Shown piece after piece: positions 14,956 to 22,767 of a DNA stretch of 39,483 bases (its first letter is position 1; each line of letters begins with the position of its first letter). A program made the translations under genes and the position numbers. Below the pieces are notes generated by a model. The model had not been told where the DNA came from, did no database searches, and was given only the letters and a program-made list of their open reading frames with translations. The stretch is from NCBI GenBank assembly GCA_030632725.1, contig DAOVUF010000005.1:1-39483 (forward strand). The letters are read 5' to 3'. The DNA is from QNES01 sp023143415. GTDB taxonomy: Bacteria > Pseudomonadota > Gammaproteobacteria > Beggiatoales > Beggiatoaceae.

Positions 14956-17604
14956 TTAGATTTCTCCATGCTTGTTACAGTTCTGCATTTCACGGGCAAA
15001 TTCGGCTCCTGTTTGATAACGAGTCGAAACCCTTTTTTGCAAAGCAATATCTATCACGCGCTTGAGACGGGGTGATATATCGGATCGCACGGTGAGAATA
15101 TCTGGGTGTGGTTCGTTGGCAATTTTGAACATTAAAGTCGCCAGCGAATCGGCTTCAAATGGTAAAGTACCCGTTAAAAGTTGATATAGCATCACGCCTA
15201 ATGAAAATAAATCGGTGCTTCCTTCTAATCGTTTTCCCGCCAATTGTTCAGGTGACATATAAGATGGGGTTCCTAAAATAATACCCGTTTTTGTTTTATT
15301 ATTATCTGTGATGCGTGCAATCCCAAAGTCAGTGATTTTAATTTTGCCCGTTGCAGGATTATACATAATATTTGCCGGTTTAATGTCACGATGTATCACA
15401 TCTTGGCTATGGGCATAATCTAACGCCTCAGCAGCATGAGTAACGATTTCTATAACTGTGGAAATCGGCAATAAATTTTCTGATTGAGTGTAAGGGAGTA
15501 AATTACCGCCCTTAAAAAACTCCATAGAAATATACGCTAAATTTTGCTCTTCTCCAGCTTCATAAATTGAAACAATATTGGGGTGCGTTAAACGTCCAGC
15601 CGCTGTGGCTTCTCGAAAGAAACGCATCGTTGCTTCAAGCAAATCCTCTGCTTCAAATTCTTGCGACAGAGAGAGGGTTTTAATCGCAACTAGGCGATCC
15701 AGTTTTGAATCTTTGCCTAAATATACGATGCCCATAGCACCTTTGCCCAATGTTTTTTCTATTTTATAACGCCCTAAAATCGGTTTTTCATTATTTTCGT
15801 CAAGTTGCCAATCATTGAAACTGTTTTCTGATAGTCTCGGTTTTTTTAAGCGGCGTAATCTTTCTAAACGCTGTTCGATGTCACGAAAGTTAGAATGACG
15901 GCTTATCATATAACGATAAACTGCACTGGCGCGTCGTAATTGACGTTTCCGTTCATAGTCTAAAGCGAGATTGTAAAGGAGAGATAAAATGCTTTCATTA
16001 GGAGGGCATCTGCGAAATTTTTCAAATGCCAAATCTAAATGCCCTTGCCCTTGAAATGCCAGCCCCAATAAGCGATTACTTTCCACCGCTTCTGGATGCG
16101 AACGAAAGGCATCCTGATAAGCGACAATTCCCCGTTTGAATAATAAACTCAGGTGCCCACATAGTACGAGCAAAATAGGCAACATGAGTTCTATTAATAA
16201 CCCTTTATTTATTAAGGTAAAATATAATAAAGAGAGCATCACAACCACACCGCCGCTCACTATCAGGGCAAGACGTGCTTTCATCAGGGGTAATAAGAAG
16301 CCGATATAAGCCATCATCATTATAAATAAGCTGACTTGTAGCCCTCTTCCCCAATGAGGCACTTTTAAGAAATCTTGATTAAGCAAGCTCGTCACTGTAT
16401 GGGCTAAGACTAATACGGGCGGCATCTCGCCCAATGGTGTAGATTGGTAAGCCGTATAATGACGATCTGTCAAGCCTAATAATACAATTTTGTCTTTATA
16501 TTTTTCTACTGGAATACGCCCCGATAAGACATCAATGAAAGAATCGACTATCAACGACGATTGCGCTGTATTCCTGTAAAAAAAGGGACGAATACGCAAC
16601 GCGGAATCTGTATTAATCCGTAATTGATCAATGCGTATTCCTTCACCTAGCCTGACTTCAATTTCACTCTTTTCACTCTTTTCATCATGATTAAAACTTT
16701 TTGCGGCAAGTAGTAGAGAAAGCGAAGGAAAATAAGCATTTTTATATTTAATCACTAAAGGTATTTGACGTGGATTCATAAGGTTAAAATAACCAATTCC
16801 TGATACGCTGTCAGATAAAATAGCCCCAGGAGGTATCGCATTGACTCCTGATAGCGGTTGTGGTGTATTATTTTGTGGCGTATTAAATGGCATTCTGATC
16901 GTTTTAAGGCGATGCGTTTGCAAATAATCAGGTAAATGAGGACTCTCTTTTTCATTAAATTGATCCAACGTAAACGGCATACCAAGTACAACTTTATTTG
17001 CTTGTTTAAAACTTTTCGCCAAGGGTTGATTATTATCTAGTTCCATAAAAGTCGCCTGTAATTTATCTTCAAACGTTGTTAACGTATTGGATAATTGACT
17101 TAAAAATATAGAATTATTATAAAATTGATGAAGTTGTTTAATGCGTTTTTTACATTTTGAACAACGCCGTATTTTAAGTCGATTGACTTGATTAATTAAA
17201 GTTTTCAGTTGTTTTAGTTGTTTATCTAGTGCATTGAGTGGTTTGGCATTGGCATAAAATGTCATTAAATCGTCAATGACAACTTGTCCAGGGTTTTTTT
17301 GCGCTTTAGTCAGTGCGGGGGTAATGCCAATGACTTGACTATATGGTGTCAACAAGTCAACCATTTGTACTAGAACTGATTGTGACCAAGGCCAGTAACC
17401 TAATTGTGCTAAACTGTGATCATCAATAGCGATAACAGCAACCTGTTCTCCAGGATCGCGGCTGCTATATCGAAGACTCCAGTCATACGCTTTTTGTTCT
17501 AACGGTTGTAAGAGGTTTAATTGTGCCATTAATAATAAAATAATACCGAGGGTTAAACCAATAAACCAATCACTTCCCAAAATTTTTTCTGATACCAAGA
17601 ACAT
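14956..17604 (-). CDS. Transmembrane CHASE2-sensor Ser/Thr protein kinase
   Basis: 882 residues. After a first helix (about 13-31, WFIGLTLGIILLLMAQ) comes an extracytoplasmic CHASE2 domain (QKAYDWSLRYSSRDPGEQVA, AIDDHSLAQLGYWPW, later YKDKIVLLGLTDRHYTAYQS). It is interrupted by a charged, Lys-rich coiled segment (about 135-200) with a CxxC-like CSKCKK. Three helices lie at about 427-500. A short helical, TPR-like segment (about 515-585) leads to a Hanks-type kinase: glycine loop LGKGAMGIVYLG, K642, HRDIKPAN (D740), DFGIAR, GTPSYMSPEQL. All catalytic residues are present. It probably couples an unknown periplasmic signal to Ser/Thr phosphorylation; the phosphatase gene follows directly. Confidence 0.93.
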   Translation of the reverse strand: MFLVSEKILGSDWFIGLTLGIILLLMAQLNLLQPLEQKAYDWSLRYSSRDPGEQVAVIAIDDHSLAQLGYWPWSQSVLVQMVDLLTPYSQVIGITPALTKAQKNPGQVVIDDLMTFYANAKPLNALDKQLKQLKTLINQVNRLKIRRCSKCKKRIKQLHQFYNNSIFLSQLSNTLTTFEDKLQATFMELDNNQPLAKSFKQANKVVLGMPFTLDQFNEKESPHLPDYLQTHRLKTIRMPFNTPQNNTPQPLSGVNAIPPGAILSDSVSGIGYFNLMNPRQIPLVIKYKNAYFPSLSLLLAAKSFNHDEKSEKSEIEVRLGEGIRIDQLRINTDSALRIRPFFYRNTAQSSLIVDSFIDVLSGRIPVEKYKDKIVLLGLTDRHYTAYQSTPLGEMPPVLVLAHTVTSLLNQDFLKVPHWGRGLQVSLFIMMMAYIGFLLPLMKARLALIVSGGVVVMLSLLYFTLINKGLLIELMLPILLVLCGHLSLLFKRGIVAYQDAFRSHPEAVESNRLLGLAFQGQGHLDLAFEKFRRCPPNESILSLLYNLALDYERKRQLRRASAVYRYMISRHSNFRDIEQRLERLRRLKKPRLSENSFNDWQLDENNEKPILGRYKIEKTLGKGAMGIVYLGKDSKLDRLVAIKTLSLSQEFEAEDLLEATMRFFREATAAGRLTHPNIVSIYEAGEEQNLAYISMEFFKGGNLLPYTQSENLLPISTVIEIVTHAAEALDYAHSQDVIHRDIKPANIMYNPATGKIKITDFGIARITDNNKTKTGIILGTPSYMSPEQLAGKRLEGSTDLFSLGVMLYQLLTGTLPFEADSLATLMFKIANEPHPDILTVRSDISPRLKRVIDIALQKRVSTRYQTGAEFAREMQNCNKHGEI

Positions 17605-17617
17605 TGTAGATTGTCTT

Positions 17618-17660
17618 TTCGAGGCTAATGTTTTTTTAAAGAAAAAACATTAGCCTCGAA
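17618..17660. repeat. TTCGAGG-family hairpin (CTAATG core)
   Basis: Perfect arms TTCGAGGCTAATG / CATTAGCCTCGAA surround an A/T centre. It lies 14 bases upstream of the kinase start codon, so it is in or next to that promoter or leader. Confidence 0.9.
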
Positions 17661-17943
17661 TGTTGATTTAATAGGCATAGATTGACTTGATGATGAACTT
17701 ATGTTTCCAGAATTTCTCCTCTTTTCTGAGACAATAAACGGGATGAGCATAAGCTCTTGAGTGAGAGGAAAGCAGAATACATGCCAAACATGTTTTGCTT
17801 TATAGTGAGAGTACAGCGGATTGACGGAGTAAACGGATTTTTTATGTGATATGTTCGAGGTTCAAATTAATTCGAGGAACCTCTGAGATTTTGGAAATCT
17901 CAGAGGCGATATTCTGATGACTTTGATTCTTCTGAACGACTAT
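17661..17943. other. Gene-free spacer with two short repeat elements
   Basis: GAGTACAGCGGATTGACGG at about 17808 recurs as GAGTACAGCGAATTGACGA at 36273 and inverted near 33362-33395. At 17880-17906, CCTCTGAGATTTTGGAAATC then TCAGAGG forms a hairpin 38 bases past the response-regulator stop. It is a possible but T-poor terminator for that gene. No coding capacity was seen. Confidence 0.5.
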
Positions 17944-18312
17944 TTATTGATTAAGTAAATTGACTTGCTCAATAATTTGATCGGGTGTATAAGGTTTTTG
18001 TACTAATCCCTTTGCGCCCGTCATTTCAGCCCACACGCGATCTGCCTTTTGACCTTTAGCAGTGACAAAAATAATCGGAATATTCTTGGTTGCATCCTGA
18101 TGAGTCAGTTCTCGGCAGGCTTGATAGCCATCCATTTCTTGCATGACGACATCCATAAAAATTAAATCAGGCTTTTCAGCCACTGCTTTTTCAATTGCGG
18201 TTTGACCCGAGTTTGCTGTGATAACCTTGTAACCTGCATCAGAAAGAATATTCTGAATGTTAATCAGATCAACCTTTGAATCATCAACAGTAAGGATTTT
18301 GTTGATACTCAT
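17944..18312 (-). CDS. Single-domain response regulator (CheY/PilH type)
   Basis: The 122-residue receiver domain has no output domain. Acidic pocket D10-D11 (LTVDDSK), phospho-acceptor D54 (LIFMDVVMQEMDGYQ), T84 (FVTAK) and K106 (QKPYTP) are all present, so it should be phosphorylatable. The FMDVVMQEMDGYQACREL and AGAKG-like TGAKGLVQKP segments resemble PilH-like regulators of twitching, which would suit a gliding filament. No histidine kinase or pil gene is adjacent, so this is inference. The start at 18312 has AGGGGAC nine bases upstream. The upstream region is shared with nrdA (18348-18525 against 32903-33097). Confidence 0.9.
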   Translation of the reverse strand: MSINKILTVDDSKVDLINIQNILSDAGYKVITANSGQTAIEKAVAEKPDLIFMDVVMQEMDGYQACRELTHQDATKNIPIIFVTAKGQKADRVWAEMTGAKGLVQKPYTPDQIIEQVNLLNQ

Positions 18313-18347
18313 TTATGTCCCCTTGAGATATTTATCTTTTTCATATT

Positions 18348-18525
18348 GATGCGAATTGAAATTGGAGTCCATTTGAATACTTTCGCTTTGAACATTAACG
18401 AGAACGAGAAAATAAAAAAAATAACTTGTTGATTTTTAAGAAGTTTATTAAATTTAAAATTCGCATTAACATTATACACGGTGAAAGATGGAAATCAACT
18501 CTTAATTCGCATGACTTGATTGATT
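18348..18525. repeat. Leader-like segment shared with the nrdA upstream region
   Basis: GATGCGAATTGAAATTGGAG / TCCATTTGAA at 18348 matches 32903; GATTTTTAAGAAGTTTATT... ATTCGCAT matches about 33002-33040; GGTGAAAGATGGAAATCAAC matches about 33056-33075. The copy at 32903 carries extra ACGCTTTAGCTTTGG repeats after GGAGTCCA. Both copies lie just upstream of minus-strand genes. It could be a mobile element or a shared regulatory leader. Confidence 0.55.
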
Positions 18526-18546
18526 TAAAATACGGTACATATATAG

Positions 18547-18552
18547 TATAAT
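18547..18552 (+). promoter_or_regulatory. Candidate -10 box for the 18701-19822 operon
   Basis: A perfect TATAAT sits about 150 bases upstream of the first gene in an AT-rich tract. No TTGACA-like -35 is at the proper spacing (TTGATT at 18520 gives 21 bases), so support is weak. A GGGTTGAA...TTCAACCC inverted pair lies downstream, in the presumed leader (about 18581-18638). Confidence 0.3.
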
Positions 18553-18700
18553 ATGAGGGTGTAAATTAATGGTTCAGAAATGGGTTGAATCGTCACCAAG
18601 CTAAAACATTGACTCAACACAAAAATTTCAACCCTTAATTCAAATTGAAAATTAACAACGTGAATTAGCAAATTGATTCTGCTAAAAAAGGAGCCTAAAC

Positions 18701-18898
18701 ATGCAAAAACTGATTACCATACCTTTAGATGATGATAATGATGACGATATGAAAGTGCAAGAACATTTAACTGATGAATTAGAAGAGGGTTGGAAAGTCG
18801 TGCAAATGATTCCTGTTGGTACAGGTGTTGGAACGAATGATGATGAAAGTGGTGGCTATGTGGCAGGATGGATAGCTGTCTTATTGGAAAAGGTTTAA
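18701..18898 (+). CDS. Small acidic protein, unrecognised
   Basis: The 65-residue protein starts MQKLITIPLDDDNDDDMKVQ and continues EHLTDELEEGWKVVQMIPVG, with a glycine-rich turn and a final WIAVLLEKV. The pattern of an amphipathic helix plus EGWKVV...GWIAVLLEK resembles the small DUF4177-like fold, in which a strand-helix-strand ends in a -VLLEK strand; I am not certain. There is no signal peptide. AAGGAG lies eight bases before the start, so it looks expressed. It is followed 21 bases later by a secreted protein and probably shares its transcript. Confidence 0.7.
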   Translation: MQKLITIPLDDDNDDDMKVQEHLTDELEEGWKVVQMIPVGTGVGTNDDESGGYVAGWIAVLLEKV

Positions 18899-18919
18899 AT
18901 TGATAATGAGGAGGTTTCT

Positions 18920-19822
18920 ATGAGAGACAATATTACCCTAGTGTTGGTAATGAGTTTAATGGTATTGTTTCATGGACAGGCTTTAGCAGCTGAGGTGGAT
19001 TTTTCTAAAGCCTACATCCTGCCGAAAATAGCAATACCAACTGAAACAGATCCCTTAACTGAGGATGAGAGCTTGACTGAGGATGAGAAAGCCCCCGTTG
19101 AAATACCGTTGCCCTCAGTATTGCGTATTGGCGGCGTTGAAACAACTGAAACGCATAACGACGAAGTAACGGTGTTTAATTGGATATTGTCATTAGGGTT
19201 TAATCCTGATAAGGCTACTTTTCATCTGCAAGAGGCTAATCTGCAAAATCACTTTGATCCTCAACTCCTTCAGCAACAGTTGCATGGTACAACGTGGACA
19301 GGTGAGTATAAAACGGCAAAAAGCCTTTATTTCACAGAGTTACGATTTATAAGCGTACAGAATGGTTTTATTGGTGCTGAAATCATCCATCGCACAGCTG
19401 AGGAACCTGAACCCTCTAGCTTTTTACAGGCGAAGGTGACAGGCGATATCACTACTCAATATCAGATTGATGAAAATGGCGAATTGGTTTGGGTGGATGT
19501 TGAGAGATATGAAGAAATTGTCGCCAAAATTAATGAAAGCAATGAGGGCAAAGAAGGTGACGATATGGCTCCCATTCCGACAATTCTTGAAACCCGACAA
19601 CTAATACGTCTGAAACGTATGCGGAGTATTAATGCCCGACACGCAAGTAGTCGTTGGGGTAGCCACAGTGAATACCGTTTGCTTTTAGAAAAGAATAAGA
19701 TAACTGGCGGTGCTGGCACGCCACCTGAAAGCTACAGTTCTTCAGATGTTTTGACAGGGAATGGGGTAATTGAGTTGACGATTTCAGAAGAAATCGACAC
19801 TGAACCAGCATTACCAGAATGA
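18920..19822 (+). CDS. Secreted protein, unrecognised
   Basis: 300 residues. Residues 1-24 are a signal peptide (MRDNITLVLVMSLMVLFHGQ, cut near ALAA). The mature N-terminus holds a small acidic duplication (LTEDESLTEDE). The body (about 65-260) has no cysteines after the signal. It contains NWILSLGFNPDKATFHLQEA, a segment rich in Q and H (FDPQLLQQQLHGTTW), and a basic stretch LIRLKRMRSINARHASSRWG. The tail is acidic (SEEIDTEPALPE). I recognise no family; a periplasmic or extracellular role follows from the signal peptide only. GAGGAGG sits six bases before the start. It appears co-transcribed with the 65-residue protein. Confidence 0.75.
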   Translation: MRDNITLVLVMSLMVLFHGQALAAEVDFSKAYILPKIAIPTETDPLTEDESLTEDEKAPVEIPLPSVLRIGGVETTETHNDEVTVFNWILSLGFNPDKATFHLQEANLQNHFDPQLLQQQLHGTTWTGEYKTAKSLYFTELRFISVQNGFIGAEIIHRTAEEPEPSSFLQAKVTGDITTQYQIDENGELVWVDVERYEEIVAKINESNEGKEGDDMAPIPTILETRQLIRLKRMRSINARHASSRWGSHSEYRLLLEKNKITGGAGTPPESYSSSDVLTGNGVIELTISEEIDTEPALPE

Positions 19823-19828
19823 ATTTTT

Positions 19829-19966
19829 TTAACGACTCAGGGCAACCATAAAGGATTGCCCCTACAATATTCGTAACGACTCAGGGCAACCACAAGGGAT
19901 TGCCCCTACGACATAAGAATATTGTTGTAGGGGCAAATCCTTTATGGTTGCCCTGAGTCGTTACAA
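19829..19966. repeat. GTAACGACTCAGGG element, one and a half copies
   Basis: There are two left ends (TAACGACTCAGGGCAACCAT at 19829, CGTAACGACTCAGGGCAACC at 19872) and one right end (TGGTTGCCCTGAGTCGTTAC, to 19965). Here both termini read ACGACTC / GAGTCGT; the other copies read ACTACTC / GAGTAGT. The right half, GTAGGGGCAAATCCTTTATG, carries no hairpin insertion, so it shows the unoccupied state. Confidence 0.85.
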
Positions 19967-19972
19967 TTCCAA

Positions 19973-21433
19973 CTACTGTTCTTCATCGGGATTGAAAAAA
20001 GCATCCCATTGTTTATCCAAACAAGCACAGGTTTGATGTAAATCAAGGACTTTCAAAAATCCCCCTTCTTTCTCAATTAAAATGCCCTCTTGACGCAACT
20101 TACGCAGTCCGTCTTCAACTTCAAAATCAATGGCTATGCCATACTTCTCTTGGATGTAATTTTCAATTTCACTATCCAATTTCTCTTGGGTGTAATTCTT
20201 ATCATGCTGTGTGTGGAGGAAATAATAGGCTAAAATCGCCTCTTTACCCTCTTCTTCCTCAGCCATATCAATGAGATAGTTAATCACACCCGCGTTATTG
20301 TCCAGATTATGAAAGTAAAGATTGCGTGATAACACCATCATGTATTTATTACGCTGCATGAAGATATTCATAATTTGACGAAAGATAATGCCTATCAACC
20401 CCCCGATGGCAGCGATAAGCATAATGGGGTTAGCCGCCGCCGCAAACTTGGAAACGGTTGACCATACTCCGCCAATCGTACCGCCACCGCCGGTTATTGC
20501 TAACTTGATCTTGTCAAACATCTTGAGCTGCACATTCTGGTTAGGAAAGAGCATTTCCAAGTCAGTGCGAGGGATGTTCTTAAACAGTTTGATAAAAACA
20601 TCCTCCTCACTGATATCGTCGGGCAGATTTCGGCGGGATTTCTGTACTTTTTTTCTCGCCTTTTTTTCCAATTTTTTCTGTTTATCTTCATCCCAAACTT
20701 CTTTCTCGGCATTTTCCAAGTTTTGGGCTTTGCTCAAAACCTCTTGGTTTTTGACTGAGTCCGTTTTATCCTGACTCAAACCTTGAGCCTTTTCCCACTT
20801 TTCTTTTTGAGCCTTTTCCCACTCTTCTTTTTGCTTTCTCAAAATATCTTCAACCCGTTCATCTTCGGTTTTGAATTTCAGCAGAAAGAAAATGCGTTTA
20901 TAAATGGGTATTTCAAGACGCTTTTTGGACAGAAAGAGACTTGTCCATGTGCGTTTGTACTCAACCTTCGTAGATGCGCCGCGATAATAGGTGATCATTT
21001 CGGCAAAATCATCCAAATCGACAGACACCTTAACACCATAATATGGAACTGCATTTATTGCATTGTTGATATCATCAACTGTCAGTTCCTCGTAGTTAGC
21101 ATTATTGAGCAGTTGGCGCATTTCATTGAGGAACGTTTGATGATATTCTTGTTTTTCCTCGTCGGAATACTTGTGTTGAGTTACAATATCCGTGTCTGGG
21201 TTAAAGGGAGTATAACAACGCTTTATCTCTTCCAAATGAGAATGAAATTTGTAGTGGTAAAGGGCGGAAAAAATTTGGCAGAAATCGCCAAATTGTTGCT
21301 GCTCTTCAGCACTCCAATGGGGAGCCGCTAATAAATCAGCGAAAATTTCCTGTTTGCTAATGGGGATAAAACGTTCTCTCGTGTCTTCTTCTGTGGTTTG
21401 TAACTCTTCGGTTTGTAACTCTTCTTCAGACAT
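19973..21433 (-). CDS. DUF3754 (TMEM143-like) membrane protein
   Basis: 486 residues. The N-terminus is acidic (MSEEELQTEELQTTEED). A conserved domain follows with YYRGAS, a KRIFFLLKFK strand and, at about 283-300, LFKNIPRTDLEMLFPN, the signature I associate with DUF3754 (PF12576). Between them lies a highly charged coiled-coil insertion (about 205-270) rich in KWEKAQ-type repeats and Lys/Arg. One or two hydrophobic segments (about 318-357, including NPIMLIAAIGGLIGIIF) indicate membrane attachment. The C-terminal part (about 385-480) looks like a winged-helix tail (IENYIQEKYGIAIDFEVEDG). Function is unknown. The ribosome site before 21433 is weak (AGGAAA). Confidence 0.75.
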   Translation of the reverse strand: MSEEELQTEELQTTEEDTRERFIPISKQEIFADLLAAPHWSAEEQQQFGDFCQIFSALYHYKFHSHLEEIKRCYTPFNPDTDIVTQHKYSDEEKQEYHQTFLNEMRQLLNNANYEELTVDDINNAINAVPYYGVKVSVDLDDFAEMITYYRGASTKVEYKRTWTSLFLSKKRLEIPIYKRIFFLLKFKTEDERVEDILRKQKEEWEKAQKEKWEKAQGLSQDKTDSVKNQEVLSKAQNLENAEKEVWDEDKQKKLEKKARKKVQKSRRNLPDDISEEDVFIKLFKNIPRTDLEMLFPNQNVQLKMFDKIKLAITGGGGTIGGVWSTVSKFAAAANPIMLIAAIGGLIGIIFRQIMNIFMQRNKYMMVLSRNLYFHNLDNNAGVINYLIDMAEEEEGKEAILAYYFLHTQHDKNYTQEKLDSEIENYIQEKYGIAIDFEVEDGLRKLRQEGILIEKEGGFLKVLDLHQTCACLDKQWDAFFNPDEEQ

Positions 21434-21475
21434 AATAAATATTTCCTATGAGTTTTGTCATTTTGATTATAATCT

Positions 21476-21678
21476 TTTCGAGGCTAAAGTTTTTGTAACT
21501 ACTCAGGCAACCACAAGGGATTGCCCCTACATCAGAATATTTTCTGATGTATTAATAAGAATATTGTAGGCTGCATTCGAGGCTAAAGTTTTTTTAAAGA
21601 AAAAACTTTAGCCTCGAAGAGGTTTTCGTTTTTTGAAAAGAAAACCTCGAATCCTTTATGGTTGCTCTGAGTAGTGAC
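21476..21678. repeat. GTAACTACTCAGG element with two hairpins, itself in a split hairpin
   Basis: The element ends are GTAACTACTCAGGCAACC (21495) and GGTTGCTCTGAGTAGTGAC (to 21678). Near its right end sit TTCGAGGCTAAAG / CTTTAGCCTCGAA (21576-21618) and GAGGTTTTC / GAAAACCTC (21619-21652). The left end abuts a lone half-arm TTCGAGGCTAAAGTTTTT (21477-21494), suggesting the whole element entered another hairpin. It lies between the divergent DUF3754 and accD genes. Confidence 0.85.
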
Positions 21679-21718
21679 AAAATAATTCGCCATTAAAACT
21701 GAAAATTAAAAACTAAAA

Positions 21719-22636
21719 ATGAGTTGGTTTGAAAAACTACTACCCTCCCGCATTCGCATTGATAGCGGAAAAAAAAGTAAACATAGTGTTCCTGAAGGCA
21801 TTTGGAGCAAATGCCCCGTTTGTCAAGCGGTGTTATATAGCCCAGAATTAGAACGTCTTATGAATGTTTGCCCAAAATGTCGCCATCATTTACGTATTAG
21901 TGCCCGTCAACGTTTGGAAACATTCCTTGATTCTGAAAATCGTAAAGAAATTGGGGCTGAATTATCTTCCATTGATTTCCTTAAATTTCGTGATAGCAAA
22001 AAATATAAAGATCGACTGATACAAGGACAAAAAGCGACAAATGAAAAAGATGCCTTATTAGTCATTAAAGGTCAAGTCAAAGGTGTACCCTTAGTGACGT
22101 GCGCTTTTGAATTTCGTTTCATGGGTGGCTCAATGGGTAGCGTTGTGGGTGAACGATTTGTACGTGCGGCTAATACCGCAATTGATGAGCATATTCCTCT
22201 CGTCTGTTTTTCAGCCAGTGGAGGAGCGCGTATGCAAGAAGCCTTATTTTCGCTCATGCAAATGGGCAAAACCAGTGCTATTCTTAATCGCCTCAATCAA
22301 CAAGGTTTACCCTTTATATCAGTATTAACTGATCCAACAATGGGCGGCGTTTCAGCCAGTCTGGCTATGTTGGGGGATATTAATATTGCTGAACCCAAAG
22401 CACTGATTGGCTTTGCAGGACCGCGTGTGATTGAACAAACGGTGCGTGAAACCTTGCCCGAAGGTTTTCAACGTAGCGAATTTTTGCTTGAGCATGGTGC
22501 TATTGATATGATAGTGGATCGCCGTGATATGCGTGAACGGATTGCTTCTTTATTAAGTATGTTGATCCATCAGTTGCCCCCTGAAAAAAATGCAATGGTT
22601 GTTTCAGAAGCTGTTTCTGAAATTGTCCAAAGCTAA
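21719..22636 (+). CDS. accD: Acetyl-CoA carboxylase carboxyltransferase subunit beta
   Basis: The 305-residue protein is, with AccA, the carboxyltransferase that makes malonyl-CoA for fatty-acid synthesis. The N-terminal zinc ribbon has C32, C35, C51 and C54 (KCPVC...VCPKC). The crotonase-like core shows EFRFMGGSMGSVVGERF, SASGGARMQEALFSLMQM and TDPTMGGVSASLAMLGD, with FAGPRVIEQTVRETLPEGFQ. Length is normal. The start at 21719 has no Shine-Dalgarno-like sequence, only an A-rich leader left by the repeat element upstream. The last two residues and stop (QS-TAA) are read from an AAAGCTAAAGCG repeat. folC, its usual neighbour, is absent. Confidence 0.95.
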   Translation: MSWFEKLLPSRIRIDSGKKSKHSVPEGIWSKCPVCQAVLYSPELERLMNVCPKCRHHLRISARQRLETFLDSENRKEIGAELSSIDFLKFRDSKKYKDRLIQGQKATNEKDALLVIKGQVKGVPLVTCAFEFRFMGGSMGSVVGERFVRAANTAIDEHIPLVCFSASGGARMQEALFSLMQMGKTSAILNRLNQQGLPFISVLTDPTMGGVSASLAMLGDINIAEPKALIGFAGPRVIEQTVRETLPEGFQRSEFLLEHGAIDMIVDRRDMRERIASLLSMLIHQLPPEKNAMVVSEAVSEIVQS

Positions 22637-22762
22637 AGCGTTGTACTCCAATTGTCCAAAGCTAAAGCGTTGTACTCCAATTAGACGGTATTTTTGGAGT
22701 ACAACGCTTCAGCTTTGAGCGTATTTTGGGCGTATTTTGGAGTCCAACGCTTCAGCTTTGGG
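22627..22762. repeat. AAAGCTAAAGCGTTG repeats, two direct and two inverted
   Basis: Direct copies at 22628 and 22656 (CCAAAGCTAAAGCGTTGTAC) and inverted copies at about 22696 and 22739 (GGAGTACAACGCTTCAGCTT, GGAGTCCAACGCTTCAGCTT) face each other and could fold into a long stem. They lie between the convergent ends of accD and purF and overlap the accD stop codon. Confidence 0.85.
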
Positions 22763-22767
22763 CGTTC

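Noticed and set aside
17661..17940. Small gene or RNA between the kinase and response regulator
   Set aside because: No frame of useful length, no ribosome site and no recognisable RNA structure apart from repeat hairpins.
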